Below are positions 14,731 through 21,770 of a DNA stretch of 64,000 bases, in pieces. The notes beneath the pieces were generated by a model, which had not been told where the DNA came from, searched no databases, and worked only from the letters and a program-made list of their open reading frames with translations. Numbering within the stretch: the first letter of the stretch is position 1; each line of letters starts with the position of its first letter. The translations under genes were made by a program, and so were the position numbers. The DNA is from Kribbella steppae (lineage in GTDB: Bacteria; Actinomycetota; Actinomycetes; Propionibacteriales; Kribbellaceae): assembly GCF_004342025.1 (NCBI RefSeq), contig NZ_SLWN01000010.1:62001-126000 (forward strand). Direction: 5' to 3'.

Positions 14731-15999
14731 TCAGCGACCGAGGTCGAGGTCGAGGCTGCCGTGGACGACGCGCTGGTCCTGCTGCGCGACCCGGTCCAGG
14801 TACGCCCGGGACTTGGTCACCTCGGTCTCCAGCGTCCCGATGGTGGCCGCCATGTTGTCCAGCGCCTCCACCTTGAACGCGTCGATCGCGTCCATGGTCG
14901 CGTAGATGTTCGCGAACGCGGCCTGCAGTTGCGGCAGGCCGATCGTTGCCGACGCCGCCTGCTGCTGGATCGCCACCGAGTTGTCCCGCAGCATCTGCGA
15001 GGTCCGCTCGATCATCCCGCTGGTGGTCGTGTTCAGTGCGGTGATCTGGTCCAGCACCAGCTTCTGGTTGCCCAGCGCCTGCGCCACGATGACCGCCGTC
15101 CGCAGGGCCGAGACCGTGGTCGTCGACGCGCGGTCGACGCCCTTGATCAGCTCGATGTTGTTCTTGATCACGATGTCGATGGCCAGGTAGTTCTGGATCG
15201 ACACGGCCAGCTGGGTGAGCAGGTCCTGGTGCTTCTGCCGGACGTAGAACAGCACGTCCTCGCGGAAGGCCTTCGCCTTGTCCGGGTTGGTCGCGTCCAG
15301 CTCGGCGATCGCCGCCGACAACCGGGCGTCCAGGCGCTCGGCGACGTACACGTACTGGTTCAGCCTGCCCATCGCGTCCCAGAGTTGCTGCTTCTCCATG
15401 TTCAGCGCGGCGTTGTCCTTGCCGAGCTCGTCCTGGCCGTTCCGCAGCGCGTGCAGGATGCCCTCGAGATGGCTCTGCGCGCTCTGGTACTTGCGGAAGT
15501 AGTCCTCGATCTTGTCCCCGAACGGGATCATCCCGAGCAGCTTCTTCGGGCCGGTGGCTTCCTTCGGGTCCAGGTCCTCGACCGTACGGCGAAGCTCGAG
15601 CAGCGTCTTGCCGACGGTCGAGCCCTCGGACAGGCCGCCTTCCTGCAGCGCCCGGACCGGCGACTTGAGCAGCCGGTTCGAGCTGTCCGCGGCGGCGCGG
15701 ATGTCGACATCGCCCATGCTCCGGACGTCACTGGCTTTGGCGGCGAACTCCGGCGAGCGCGGCTCGGCCGTCATCAGCGCGGACAGGAAGGTGTCCACCT
15801 TGGAGTCCAGCCCGGGCAGCGCGGCCGGGTCGACCGCGGGGGCCATCGTCGGCGCGGCCGTCGCGGCGACCGGCTGTGACGGCGGCGGCGCGGTCAGTAT
15901 CAGACCGGGTGCGGTCGCCGTCGGCGGCTGCAGCGGCTGCGCCTGCGCAGCCGGCGCCGCGGCTCCAGGTGTGGCTGGTGTGTTGTCGGCTTCGGTCAT
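14731..15999 (-). CDS. TelA-family (toxic anion resistance) protein
   Basis: This 422-residue protein is first in the ten-gene operon. A Pro/Ala-rich leader (about 1-60) precedes a long helical TelA/YceC-type region. Typical segments are LLGMIPFGDKIEDYFRKYQ, LWDAMGRLNQYVYVAERLD, and the IDIVIKNNIELIKGVDRASTTT to VIVAQALGNQKLVLDQI stretch. Family members are named for tellurite resistance but many function in envelope stress. No terD-like gene is nearby, so resistance to tellurite is not implied. A strong GGAGGGG site precedes the ATG. Confidence 0.92.
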   Translation of the reverse strand: MTEADNTPATPGAAAPAAQAQPLQPPTATAPGLILTAPPPSQPVAATAAPTMAPAVDPAALPGLDSKVDTFLSALMTAEPRSPEFAAKASDVRSMGDVDIRAAADSSNRLLKSPVRALQEGGLSEGSTVGKTLLELRRTVEDLDPKEATGPKKLLGMIPFGDKIEDYFRKYQSAQSHLEGILHALRNGQDELGKDNAALNMEKQQLWDAMGRLNQYVYVAERLDARLSAAIAELDATNPDKAKAFREDVLFYVRQKHQDLLTQLAVSIQNYLAIDIVIKNNIELIKGVDRASTTTVSALRTAVIVAQALGNQKLVLDQITALNTTTSGMIERTSQMLRDNSVAIQQQAASATIGLPQLQAAFANIYATMDAIDAFKVEALDNMAATIGTLETEVTKSRAYLDRVAQQDQRVVHGSLDLDLGR

Positions 16000-16108
16000 C
16001 GTCGTTCCCCTCCGCTGCGTCCCCCGGCAGATGCGCTGTCACCTCCGTGACGCGCACACAATCTACGCGGTTCCAGGTCCCCCTGGCGCCCCTGTTGCCT
16101 ACTCGTTG
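16000..16108 (-). promoter_or_regulatory. Leader region of the TelA-PknG operon
   Basis: The 109 bp between folA and the TelA-like gene contain a TAGATT box on the minus strand, without a good -35 partner, and a small dyad GTCAC-N4-GTGAC at 16038-16051. No terminator separates folA from the operon, so read-through from thyA/folA is possible. Promoter assignment is weak. Confidence 0.3.
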
Positions 16109-16564
16109 TTAGCTACGCCGATAGCTGACGAACGTGAAGCCTTCGTGGGGGGTGCGGGCGGTTTCGGTCCAGAGGTCGGGATCGACGGTGGGGAAGGTGA
16201 CGTCACCGGCGGGGGACTGGGCTACCTCGGTCAGTTCGAGGCGGTCGGCGTACGGAAGGGCCTGGCGGTAGATCTCCCCGCCGCCGGCCACATAGATGTC
16301 GCCGTCGGCCTTGAGCGCCTCCTCGACACTGTGCACGACCTCGACGCCGTCGGCGGACCAGTCAAGTTGCCGGGTGACGACGACGGTACGGCGGCCGGGC
16401 AGCGGGCGGCCGATCGAGTCGTACGTCTTGCGGCCCATCACCAGGGTGTGGCCGAGGGTGAGCTGCTTGAAGTGTTGCAGGTCCTCGCGGATCCGCCAGG
16501 GCAGGTCGTTGTCCCGCCCGATCACGCCGTTGGCGCCGACCGCAGCGATCAGGATCAAGCTCAT
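16109..16564 (-). CDS. folA: Dihydrofolate reductase
   Basis: The ATG at 16564 starts the canonical DHFR sequence (MSLILIAAVGANGVIG), so the longer ORF upstream is discarded. The 151-residue product shows the DLPW substrate-binding segment, LVMGRKTYDSIGRPLPGR for NADPH, and IYVAGGGEIYRQALPYADRLELTEV. It reduces dihydrofolate with NADPH, regenerating the folate used by thymidylate synthase. The ATG overlaps the stop of a 27-codon ORF that separates it from thyA, so translation of thyA, the mini-ORF and folA appears to be coupled. Confidence 0.97.
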   Translation of the reverse strand: MSLILIAAVGANGVIGRDNDLPWRIREDLQHFKQLTLGHTLVMGRKTYDSIGRPLPGRRTVVVTRQLDWSADGVEVVHSVEEALKADGDIYVAGGGEIYRQALPYADRLELTEVAQSPAGDVTFPTVDPDLWTETARTPHEGFTFVSYRRS

Positions 16565-16644
16565 CCACGTCCTCGCTTCGCTCCGGGCGCGGATGAGGCA
16601 CGAGGCGCGCTGTGCTTGATGATGCCCTCGCTTCGCTCGGTCAT
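16561..16644 (-). CDS. 27-codon mini-ORF bridging thyA and folA (repeat family copy A)
   Basis: The reading frame begins at an ATG that overlaps the thyA stop and ends at a TGA that overlaps the folA start, both as ATGA. The peptide begins MTERSEGIIKHS and ends GAKRGRG. A second copy at 35052-35135 shares 73 of 84 bases and 21 of 27 residues and also ends in ATGA at the next gene. Internally, GAGCGAAGCGAG occurs twice, out of frame with each other. This is either a mobile/repeat element selected to keep coupling, or a real micropeptide. It is very basic at its C-terminus. Confidence 0.6.
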   Translation of the reverse strand: MTERSEGIIKHSAPRASSAPGAKRGRG

Positions 16645-17432
16645 ACGGCGATGGGCGCCTTGATTCCGGGGTGCGGGTCGTACCCGACCAGTTCGACATC
16701 CGCGATCTCGTAGCCGTCGATCGCGTCGCGCGGCGTCAGCTTCAGTGTCGGCAGCGGCCGGGGCTCCCGGGTGAGCTGCAGCCGGGCCTGGTCCAGGTGG
16801 TTCAGGTAGAGGTGCGCGTCGCCGAGTGTGTGGACGAAGTCGCCGACCTCGAGCCCGGTCTGCTGCGCCACCATGTGCGTCAGCAGCGCGTACGACGCGA
16901 TGTTGAACGGCACCCCGAGGAAGATGTCGGCCGACCGCTGGTACAGCTGACACGACAGCCGCCCGTCGGCGACGTAGAACTGGAACATCGTGTGGCAGGG
17001 CGGCAACGCCATGTCGTCCACATCCGCCACGTTCCAGGCGTTCACGATGTGCCGGCGGGAGTCGGGGTTCTTCTTGATCGACTCGATCACGCCCGCGATC
17101 TGGTCCACGTGCCGGCCGTCCGGGGTCGGCCAGGACCGCCACTGGTAGCCGTACACCGGCCCGAGCTCACCCTCGGCGTCGGCCCACTCGTCCCAGATCG
17201 AGATGTTGTTCTCGTGCAGCCACTTGATGTTGGTCGAGCCGCTGAGGAACCAGATCAGCTCGCCGATCACCGAGCGCAGATGCAGCTTCTTCGTCGTCAC
17301 CGCCGGGAAGCCCTCGCGGAGGTCGTAACGCGACTGGTACCCGAAGACACTCACCGTGCCCGTCCCGGTCCGGTCGCCCTTCTGCACCCCGTGGTCCAGC
17401 ACATGCCGAAGAAGATCCAGGTACTGCTGCAT
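16641..17432 (-). CDS. thyA: Thymidylate synthase (ThyA type)
   Basis: The 263-residue enzyme matches E. coli ThyA nearly end to end. Key segments are DRTGTGT with the phosphate-binding Arg, LHLRSVIGELIWFL, the active-site Cys in ALPPCHTMFQFYV, QRSADIFLGVPFNI and HLYLNH. It converts dUMP to dTMP using methylene-tetrahydrofolate, producing the dihydrofolate that the downstream folA product recycles. The stop overlaps the mini-ORF start. The upstream gap contains a 21-bp inverted repeat. Confidence 0.98.
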   Translation of the reverse strand: MQQYLDLLRHVLDHGVQKGDRTGTGTVSVFGYQSRYDLREGFPAVTTKKLHLRSVIGELIWFLSGSTNIKWLHENNISIWDEWADAEGELGPVYGYQWRSWPTPDGRHVDQIAGVIESIKKNPDSRRHIVNAWNVADVDDMALPPCHTMFQFYVADGRLSCQLYQRSADIFLGVPFNIASYALLTHMVAQQTGLEVGDFVHTLGDAHLYLNHLDQARLQLTREPRPLPTLKLTPRDAIDGYEIADVELVGYDPHPGIKAPIAV

Positions 17433-17466
17433 GGCGCCAAGCTAACACCGACCTCCGACAAGCCGG

Positions 17467-17556
17467 CGGACCGCCAGGCCATCACAAGTGCGCCCGTTGC
17501 GCGGCACCACGCCGGCGGCGGGCGAGGGCAGGCCATTGTGATGGCCTGGCGGTCCG
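17467..17556. repeat. Perfect 21-bp inverted repeat in the thyA/pth2 divergent gap
   Basis: The 21 bases at 17467-17487 are the exact reverse complement of 17536-17556, around a 48-base GC-rich centre that can itself pair. The structure fills most of the 142-bp space between the divergent starts of thyA (17432) and the Pth2-like gene (17575). It could be a paired regulatory hairpin in either transcript or a remnant of a small inverted-repeat element. Confidence 0.85.
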
Positions 17557-17574
17557 GGCTGGCAGACTCGCGGG

Positions 17575-18219
17575 GTGGACGAGTACGTGCTGACCTTGGT
17601 GGTGCGGGTCGAGAAGGGGGCGCGGCCGGGGCAGACGGATGCATTGGAGACGGCGGCGCGGGCGGTGCTCGCGATCCTGGCGGACGAGCGGTCGGCCGGT
17701 GAGGGGGAGTGGGCCGAGGCGATGCGGGCCTGGCAGGACGCCAGGATCCGGAAGGTGGTTCGACGCGCACGCGGGGCCGAGTGGCGACGCGCCGAGGCCT
17801 TGCCGGGGATCACGGTGACGGGGTCGGACGCCGAGGTGCGGGTCTTCCCGCCGGTGCCGCTGGACGCCGTACCGAAGGATCTCGCCAAGCTTCAGGTGAC
17901 GGGCACCGACTTCGAGGACCCGGACGACTTGGCGGCGCCGGAGCCGGGGATCCCGGTCCTGTGGATCAATCCGGGACTGACGATGTCCAGTGGGAAGGCG
18001 ATGGCGCAGTGCGGCCATGCGGCGCACCTCGCCTGGCTCGCGCTGTCAGCGGCGGGCCGGAAGGAGTGGGTGGCGGCGGACTTCGCCTTGGCGGTGCGCA
18101 CCGCCACCCCTGGTCGCTGGCGGGACCTGCTGACCAGTGGTCTCCCTGTGGTCCAGGACGCCGGCTTCACCGAGGTGGCGCCGGGCTCGCGGACCGTGAT
18201 CGCTATCATCCCTTGCTGA
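17575..18219 (+). CDS. Pth2-like peptidyl-tRNA hydrolase family protein
   Basis: The 214-residue product starts at GTG. Its N-terminal half is an actinobacterial extension. The C-terminal half (about 122-214) resembles Pth2: LWINPGLTMSSGKAMAQCGHAAHLAWL corresponds to the Pth2 core where Lys, Gln and His line the active site, and the end RTVIAIIPC matches the last strand. Pth2 releases peptides from peptidyl-tRNA in archaea and eukaryotes; the role of bacterial homologues is less certain. It overlaps the convergent reductase gene by 14 bases. Confidence 0.8.
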   Translation: MDEYVLTLVVRVEKGARPGQTDALETAARAVLAILADERSAGEGEWAEAMRAWQDARIRKVVRRARGAEWRRAEALPGITVTGSDAEVRVFPPVPLDAVPKDLAKLQVTGTDFEDPDDLAAPEPGIPVLWINPGLTMSSGKAMAQCGHAAHLAWLALSAAGRKEWVAADFALAVRTATPGRWRDLLTSGLPVVQDAGFTEVAPGSRTVIAIIPC

Positions 18220-18796
18220 CGCGGTAGTGCAGGTGGGTGACCCGGTCGCCCTCGACGACCTTCGGGTTGTCCAGCAGGACGTGCTCGCCGACGTAGTCGC
18301 CGAAGAACCGGACGCCGCTGCCGAAGACCACTGGAGCGAGGTTGTACGCGACCTCGTCGACCAGGCCGGCCGCGAGCGCCTGACCGGTCAGGTTGCCGCC
18401 GGTCAAGGCGATGTCACCGTCGCCGGCGTGCTTCCTGGCCTGCGCGATCGCTTCCTCGATCCCGTTGACGAAGGTGAACGGCGCGTCCGGGAACGGCCAG
18501 TCGGTCGGGGCCTCGTGGGTGACGACGAAGACGTGGTCACCGACCGCGGGGACGCCGTTCCAGCCGTTGGTGATGTCGAACAGCCGCCGCCCGATCACGC
18601 AGGAACGGATGTTCGGCCAGGTCGCGTTGATGTAGTCGGCACTCGCCTGGCTGAGCTGGAACGGGCGGCCCGGGTCGCTGCCGTAGACCTCGACCGGGCC
18701 GTTGTAGTACCAGTCGAACAGCGCGCCGACATCGTCCTCGGTGTCCGCGACGAAGCCGTCCAGCGACACCACTGCGGAGGCGATGACGTTTCCCAT
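18206..18796 (-). CDS. RibD C-terminal-like (dihydrofolate reductase superfamily) protein
   Basis: Start at ATG 18796 behind AAGGAGA. The 196-residue protein has the RibD-C/DHFR-like fold: SAVVSLDGFVADTEDDVG, SCVIGRRLFDITNGW, VVTHEAP, IALTGGNLTGQALAAGLVDEVAYNLAPVVFGSGVRFF. These proteins bind NADPH; most stand-alone members have unknown substrates and are not housekeeping DHFR. It is last in the operon ArsR, AHSA1, reductase, reductase and is a paralogue of the preceding gene. Confidence 0.9.
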   Translation of the reverse strand: MGNVIASAVVSLDGFVADTEDDVGALFDWYYNGPVEVYGSDPGRPFQLSQASADYINATWPNIRSCVIGRRLFDITNGWNGVPAVGDHVFVVTHEAPTDWPFPDAPFTFVNGIEEAIAQARKHAGDGDIALTGGNLTGQALAAGLVDEVAYNLAPVVFGSGVRFFGDYVGEHVLLDNPKVVEGDRVTHLHYRVSKG

Positions 18797-18798
18797 GA

Positions 18799-19407
18799 TC
18801 ACTTCTCCTTCTTGACCCGATAGGTGAGGTGCTGGGCGGCCGGGGTCGAGACCGACTCGACCAGATCCAGCGAATAGGTCGGTGCCGCATCGGCCGGGAA
18901 CAGCCGGGTTCCGGCACCCAGTACGACGGGCGCGACGTGCAACCGGACGATGTCGGCCAGCCCGGCGGCGAGGACCTGGTGGCAGATCTGGCCGCCACCC
19001 ATCACGTAGACGTCTTTGCCTCCGGCAACCTCCCGGGCCTGGTCGACCGCACTCTCCACGCCGTCGGTGACGAAGCGGAAGCGATCGCCGAGCCGGGTCT
19101 TGTCCGGAGCCTTGTGGGTGACGACGAAGATCGGCGGATTCACCTCGCCGGTCGGCTTGGCGCCGTACCCCATCTCGTCGCTCCAGCCGCCCGGGGCGTC
19201 GATGATGTCGAACAGGATCCGGCCCTGGATGACCGCGCCGGTTGCCTCGAAGGCCTCGTCCAGCACGTTGCGGTCCTCGGCGGTGCCGTTGAAGACCCAC
19301 TCGTGCAGGGCCTCGCCGCCGTCGCCGAGCCCGTTGGCGAGACTGACGTTGGGGCCGGTGACGTAGCCGTCCAGGGAGACCGAGATGTCGACGACGACCT
19401 GTGTCAT
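18799..19407 (-). CDS. RibD C-terminal-like (dihydrofolate reductase superfamily) protein, paralogue
   Basis: The 202-residue protein has the same fold order as its downstream neighbour: ISVSLDGYVTGPN, AVIQGRILFDIID, FVVTHKAPDKTR, YVMGGGQICHQVLAAGLADIVRLHVAPVVLGAGTRLF. It ends 3 bases before the next start. Two adjacent RibD-C reductases behind an ArsR/AHSA1 pair is a common actinobacterial arrangement with no proven function. Oxidative or xenobiotic reduction with NADPH is a guess. Confidence 0.9.
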   Translation of the reverse strand: MTQVVVDISVSLDGYVTGPNVSLANGLGDGGEALHEWVFNGTAEDRNVLDEAFEATGAVIQGRILFDIIDAPGGWSDEMGYGAKPTGEVNPPIFVVTHKAPDKTRLGDRFRFVTDGVESAVDQAREVAGGKDVYVMGGGQICHQVLAAGLADIVRLHVAPVVLGAGTRLFPADAAPTYSLDLVESVSTPAAQHLTYRVKKEK

Positions 19408-19410
19408 CGG

Positions 19411-19881
19411 TCAGCCCTCCTTCGCGACCAGCGCGGCGAGCCGGTCCATCGAGTCGCGGATGCCGACCTCCATGCCGGACTCCACGAACAGGTCGCGGGT
19501 CTCGATCGACGGGAACACCGAGCGCTGGTGCAGCCGGACACCGGTCTCGGTCGGCTCGAACGTCATCTTGTCCAGCGAGACCTCGCCGGGAGCGCCTTCC
19601 CACTCGAAGGTCTGGATGACGAGCTTGTCCTGCTCGACGGCGTGGAAGACACCGCGGAAGGCGTACTCACCGGACTCGTCCTTGTGGATGTAGCGGTAGC
19701 TGCCGCCGGGGCGGACGTCGTATGACTCGACCGTCATCTCGAGGCCGCGCGGGCCGAGCCACTCCGCGATCAGGTTCGGGTCGGTGGTCACCTTGAACAG
19801 CTGCGCCGGCGTGGCGTCGAACTCGCGGGTGACCTCGACGAACGGGGTGCCGGCGGGTGCGTTGATGGTGGTGGCGTTCAT
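19411..19881 (-). CDS. SRPBCC / AHSA1-family protein
   Basis: The 156-residue protein has the START-like fold of AHSA1 (Aha1-C) proteins: VTREFDATPAQLFKVTTDPNLIAEWLGPRGLEMTVESYDVRPGG near the start and a C-terminal helix. These proteins form a hydrophobic ligand pocket. Genes of this type are typically paired with an ArsR regulator, as here (ATGA overlap with the regulator upstream). The ligand is unknown. Confidence 0.92.
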   Translation of the reverse strand: MNATTINAPAGTPFVEVTREFDATPAQLFKVTTDPNLIAEWLGPRGLEMTVESYDVRPGGSYRYIHKDESGEYAFRGVFHAVEQDKLVIQTFEWEGAPGEVSLDKMTFEPTETGVRLHQRSVFPSIETRDLFVESGMEVGIRDSMDRLAALVAKEG

Positions 19882-20216
19882 TTCTCCTGCTCCTTCACGG
19901 TTTTCAGTACGGCGTCCAGACGGCGGAACCGGCGTTCGGTCTCCAGCCGGTACTCGTCGATCCAGCTGGTCAGGGCTTCGAGGACCGTCGGCTCCAGATG
20001 GCAGGGGCGGCGCTGGCCGTCCCGGGTCCGGGAGATCAGCCCGGCGGCCTCGAGCACCTGGATGTGCCGCGACACCGCCTGCTTGGTGATCGGGAACGGC
20101 TCGGCCAACTCGTTGACGGTCGCCGGACCACGCGACAGCCGCGCGATCATCGCTCGCCGGACCGGGTCACCGAGTGCGGTGAAGGCCCGATCGAGCTGCC
20201 CATCGTCAACTGGCAT
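19878..20216 (-). CDS. ArsR-family winged-helix transcriptional regulator
   Basis: The ATG at 20216 gives 112 residues (MPVDDGQLDRAFTALGDPVRRAMIARLS). A TTG at 20225 with AAGGGA closer upstream would add three residues. The winged helix spans about 10-85, with recognition helix ITKQAVSRHIQVLEAAGLI. No metal-binding cysteines are visible, which places it with the metal-independent ArsR/AHSA1-linked regulators. It probably represses its own operon from the GTTGAC/GTCAAC sites around 20220-20340, and possibly the divergent HTH operon too. Confidence 0.9.
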   Translation of the reverse strand: MPVDDGQLDRAFTALGDPVRRAMIARLSRGPATVNELAEPFPITKQAVSRHIQVLEAAGLISRTRDGQRRPCHLEPTVLEALTSWIDEYRLETERRFRRLDAVLKTVKEQEK

Positions 20217-20252
20217 CTTTATCAACCATTCCCTTGATCAACCGATGCGTTG

Positions 20253-20281
20253 ACTATAAGCATCCCTCATTCGCGCGTCAA
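20253..20281 (-). promoter_or_regulatory. Promoter of the ArsR/AHSA1/reductase operon
   Basis: On the minus strand TTGACG (20281-20276) and TATAGT (20258-20253) are separated by exactly 17 bp. Downstream, between promoter and start, are two copies of GGTTGAT and a TTGATCAA palindrome, which are plausible operator half-sites. Confidence 0.75.
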
Positions 20282-20314
20282 CCCCTCGTGGACCCAGTAC
20301 GGCTAGCAACTTTG

Positions 20315-20344
20315 GTTGACAAGCGGCTCTTGTCAACTTAGGTT
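20315..20344 (+). promoter_or_regulatory. Promoter with embedded operator; leaderless start for the HTH-ClpN operon
   Basis: TTGACA at 20316-20321 and TAGGTT at 20339-20344 are 17 bp apart, which puts the transcription start at or next to the ATG at 20351, so the mRNA would be leaderless. A perfect dyad, GTTGACAAG (20315-20323) and CTTGTCAAC (20329-20337), covers the -35 box and spacer, so a bound repressor would block RNA polymerase directly. Confidence 0.78.
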
Positions 20345-20350
20345 GCTTGT

Positions 20351-20575
20351 ATGACGGAGTTGGTGGATCCCGAGGACCCCGCGGCCGGCCTGGCCGCGGT
20401 GGTGGCGCTGCGCCGGCTGGCCGACCGGCTGGAGGACAGCCAGGTGGAGCAGGCGATGCGGGCCGGCTGGAGCTGGTCCGACGTGGCCGAGGTGCTGGGG
20501 GTCACCCGGCAGGCCGTTCACAAGAAACACGCCAAGCGGCTGATCGCCGCGGGTGTCGCCCTGAGGAGGCGCTGA
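20351..20575 (+). CDS. Small HTH DNA-binding protein
   Basis: The 74-residue protein consists of a short acidic start, a helix (AAVVALRRLADRLEDSQVEQAMRAG) and an HTH motif (WSWSDVAEVLGVTRQAVHKKHAKRL). The mRNA appears leaderless. Its stop overlaps the ClpN gene as TGATG. It probably regulates its own three-gene operon through the GTTGACAAG dyad, although the nearby ArsR protein is an alternative. Confidence 0.9.
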   Translation: MTELVDPEDPAAGLAAVVALRRLADRLEDSQVEQAMRAGWSWSDVAEVLGVTRQAVHKKHAKRLIAAGVALRRR

Positions 20576-21066
20576 TGTCGTCCGACGCGAAGGACGTTCG
20601 CACCATCCTGGTGCGTGGTGCGCGAGAGGTTGCCCGCCGGGACGGGTCCCGGACGGTCGAGGCCGAGCACGTACTGGTCGCTCTCGCCGCGATGGAAGGC
20701 AATCCGGCCGCGCGGCTGCTGGCCGATGCCGGGTTGACCGAGGATGCGATCCGGGCCGCGCTGGATCGTGAGTGGGAGCAGAGCCTGGCCATCGCCGGGA
20801 TCGCGGTCCGGGTCGGACTGTTGCCACAGGCAACGCCTGACCACAGCCGCGATCCACAGATCGGTGAGTCGGTCCGGCTGCTGCTCAAGCGGGCGCTGGA
20901 CGCTGACCCGAAGGTCGGCGGTACCCGGATCGGTTCGGTCCGCATCCTGGTCGGCATCCTCGACACCGAACGCGGCCGGGTGGCCCGTGCCCTGGACGGC
21001 GCCGGCGTGGACCGGGTCGCCCTCCGCGCCCGCGCCGCCGAAGCCCTCGCCCAAGGCGTCCACTGA
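20575..21066 (+). CDS. Clp N-domain protein (stand-alone ClpR-like)
   Basis: The 163-residue protein is made only of the Clp N-terminal repeat fold (residues about 5-155). It opens VRTILVRGAREVARRDGSRTVEAEHVLVALAAMEGNPAARLL, with a second repeat from about 95. There is no ATPase module. Such proteins may bind substrates for, or modulate, Clp proteases. It is translationally coupled by TGATG to the HTH gene before it and the DUF998 gene after it. Confidence 0.9.
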   Translation: MSSDAKDVRTILVRGAREVARRDGSRTVEAEHVLVALAAMEGNPAARLLADAGLTEDAIRAALDREWEQSLAIAGIAVRVGLLPQATPDHSRDPQIGESVRLLLKRALDADPKVGGTRIGSVRILVGILDTERGRVARALDGAGVDRVALRARAAEALAQGVH

Positions 21067-21770
21067 TGTCCGGCCCGGAGCGCCCACAGGAACCCGGCCC
21101 GGGTCCGCGGGGATCCGGCGCCGTACGTTCGCAGACGTCCGTCGACCTGGCCGGCTCGCGTCTGATCACCAGCCGCCTCATCTCCTGCGGTCTGCTGGTC
21201 GGCCCGGTCTTCGTCGCCGCCTTCCTGATCCAGGGTGCCCTCAAGGGATCGGGGTACGACGCCTTGCGGCACCCCGTCAGCTCACTGGCGCTCGGGTCGA
21301 ACGGCTGGGTGCAAGTGGCCAACTTCCTGGTCTGCGGCGTGCTGACGATCGCCTTCGCTGTCGGGCTATGGCGATCCGGCATCCGGACCGGCGCGGTGCT
21401 GATCGGCGTCTGGGGAGTCGGCCTGATCGGAGCCGGGCTGTTCGTGACCGATCCGGTGAGTGGGTTCCCGGTGGGTACGCCGGCCACCATCGACTACACC
21501 ACGATCGGTGCGCTGCATGACGGGTTCTCAGTGCCCGCCTTCCTCGCCCTGGCCGCGGCGCAGGTCGTGCTGTCCCGCGGCCAGGGGTGGAAGTGGCTCA
21601 CCTATTCATTGCTTAGCGCAACAACTTTCGTGGTGTGCTTCCTGCTCGCCAGTTCCGGTTTCAGTCAGACGGCATCGCTGGTCGACGTCGCCGGACTCTT
21701 CCAGCGGCTGGCCGTCACGATCGGCTGGGCCTGGATGTTCGCGCTGGCGCTCCGCATCCGCCGTACCTAG
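21066..21770 (+). CDS. DUF998 integral membrane protein
   Basis: The 234-residue protein has a hydrophilic N-terminus of about 40 residues and six predicted membrane helices between about 41 and 228. The family-typical segment LRHPVSSLALGSNGWVQ follows the first helix, and FVTDPVSGFP and LHDGFSVPAFL follow later ones. Function unknown. It is third in the HTH-ClpN operon, and its TAG stop is interlocked with the stop of the convergent oxidase (shared CTAG). Confidence 0.9.
   Translation: MSGPERPQEPGPGPRGSGAVRSQTSVDLAGSRLITSRLISCGLLVGPVFVAAFLIQGALKGSGYDALRHPVSSLALGSNGWVQVANFLVCGVLTIAFAVGLWRSGIRTGAVLIGVWGVGLIGAGLFVTDPVSGFPVGTPATIDYTTIGALHDGFSVPAFLALAAAQVVLSRGQGWKWLTYSLLSATTFVVCFLLASSGFSQTASLVDVAGLFQRLAVTIGWAWMFALALRIRRT

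Noticed and set aside
14731..15999. Tellurite-resistance operon
   Set aside because: The TelA-family protein alone does not make one; no TerD/TerC/TerZ-type genes are present, and the context is a kinase signalling operon.
18206..19407. Two extra trimethoprim-resistant DHFRs
   Set aside because: Both are RibD-C-type proteins rather than true DHFR, and sit behind an ArsR/AHSA1 pair; the genuine folA is at 16109-16564.
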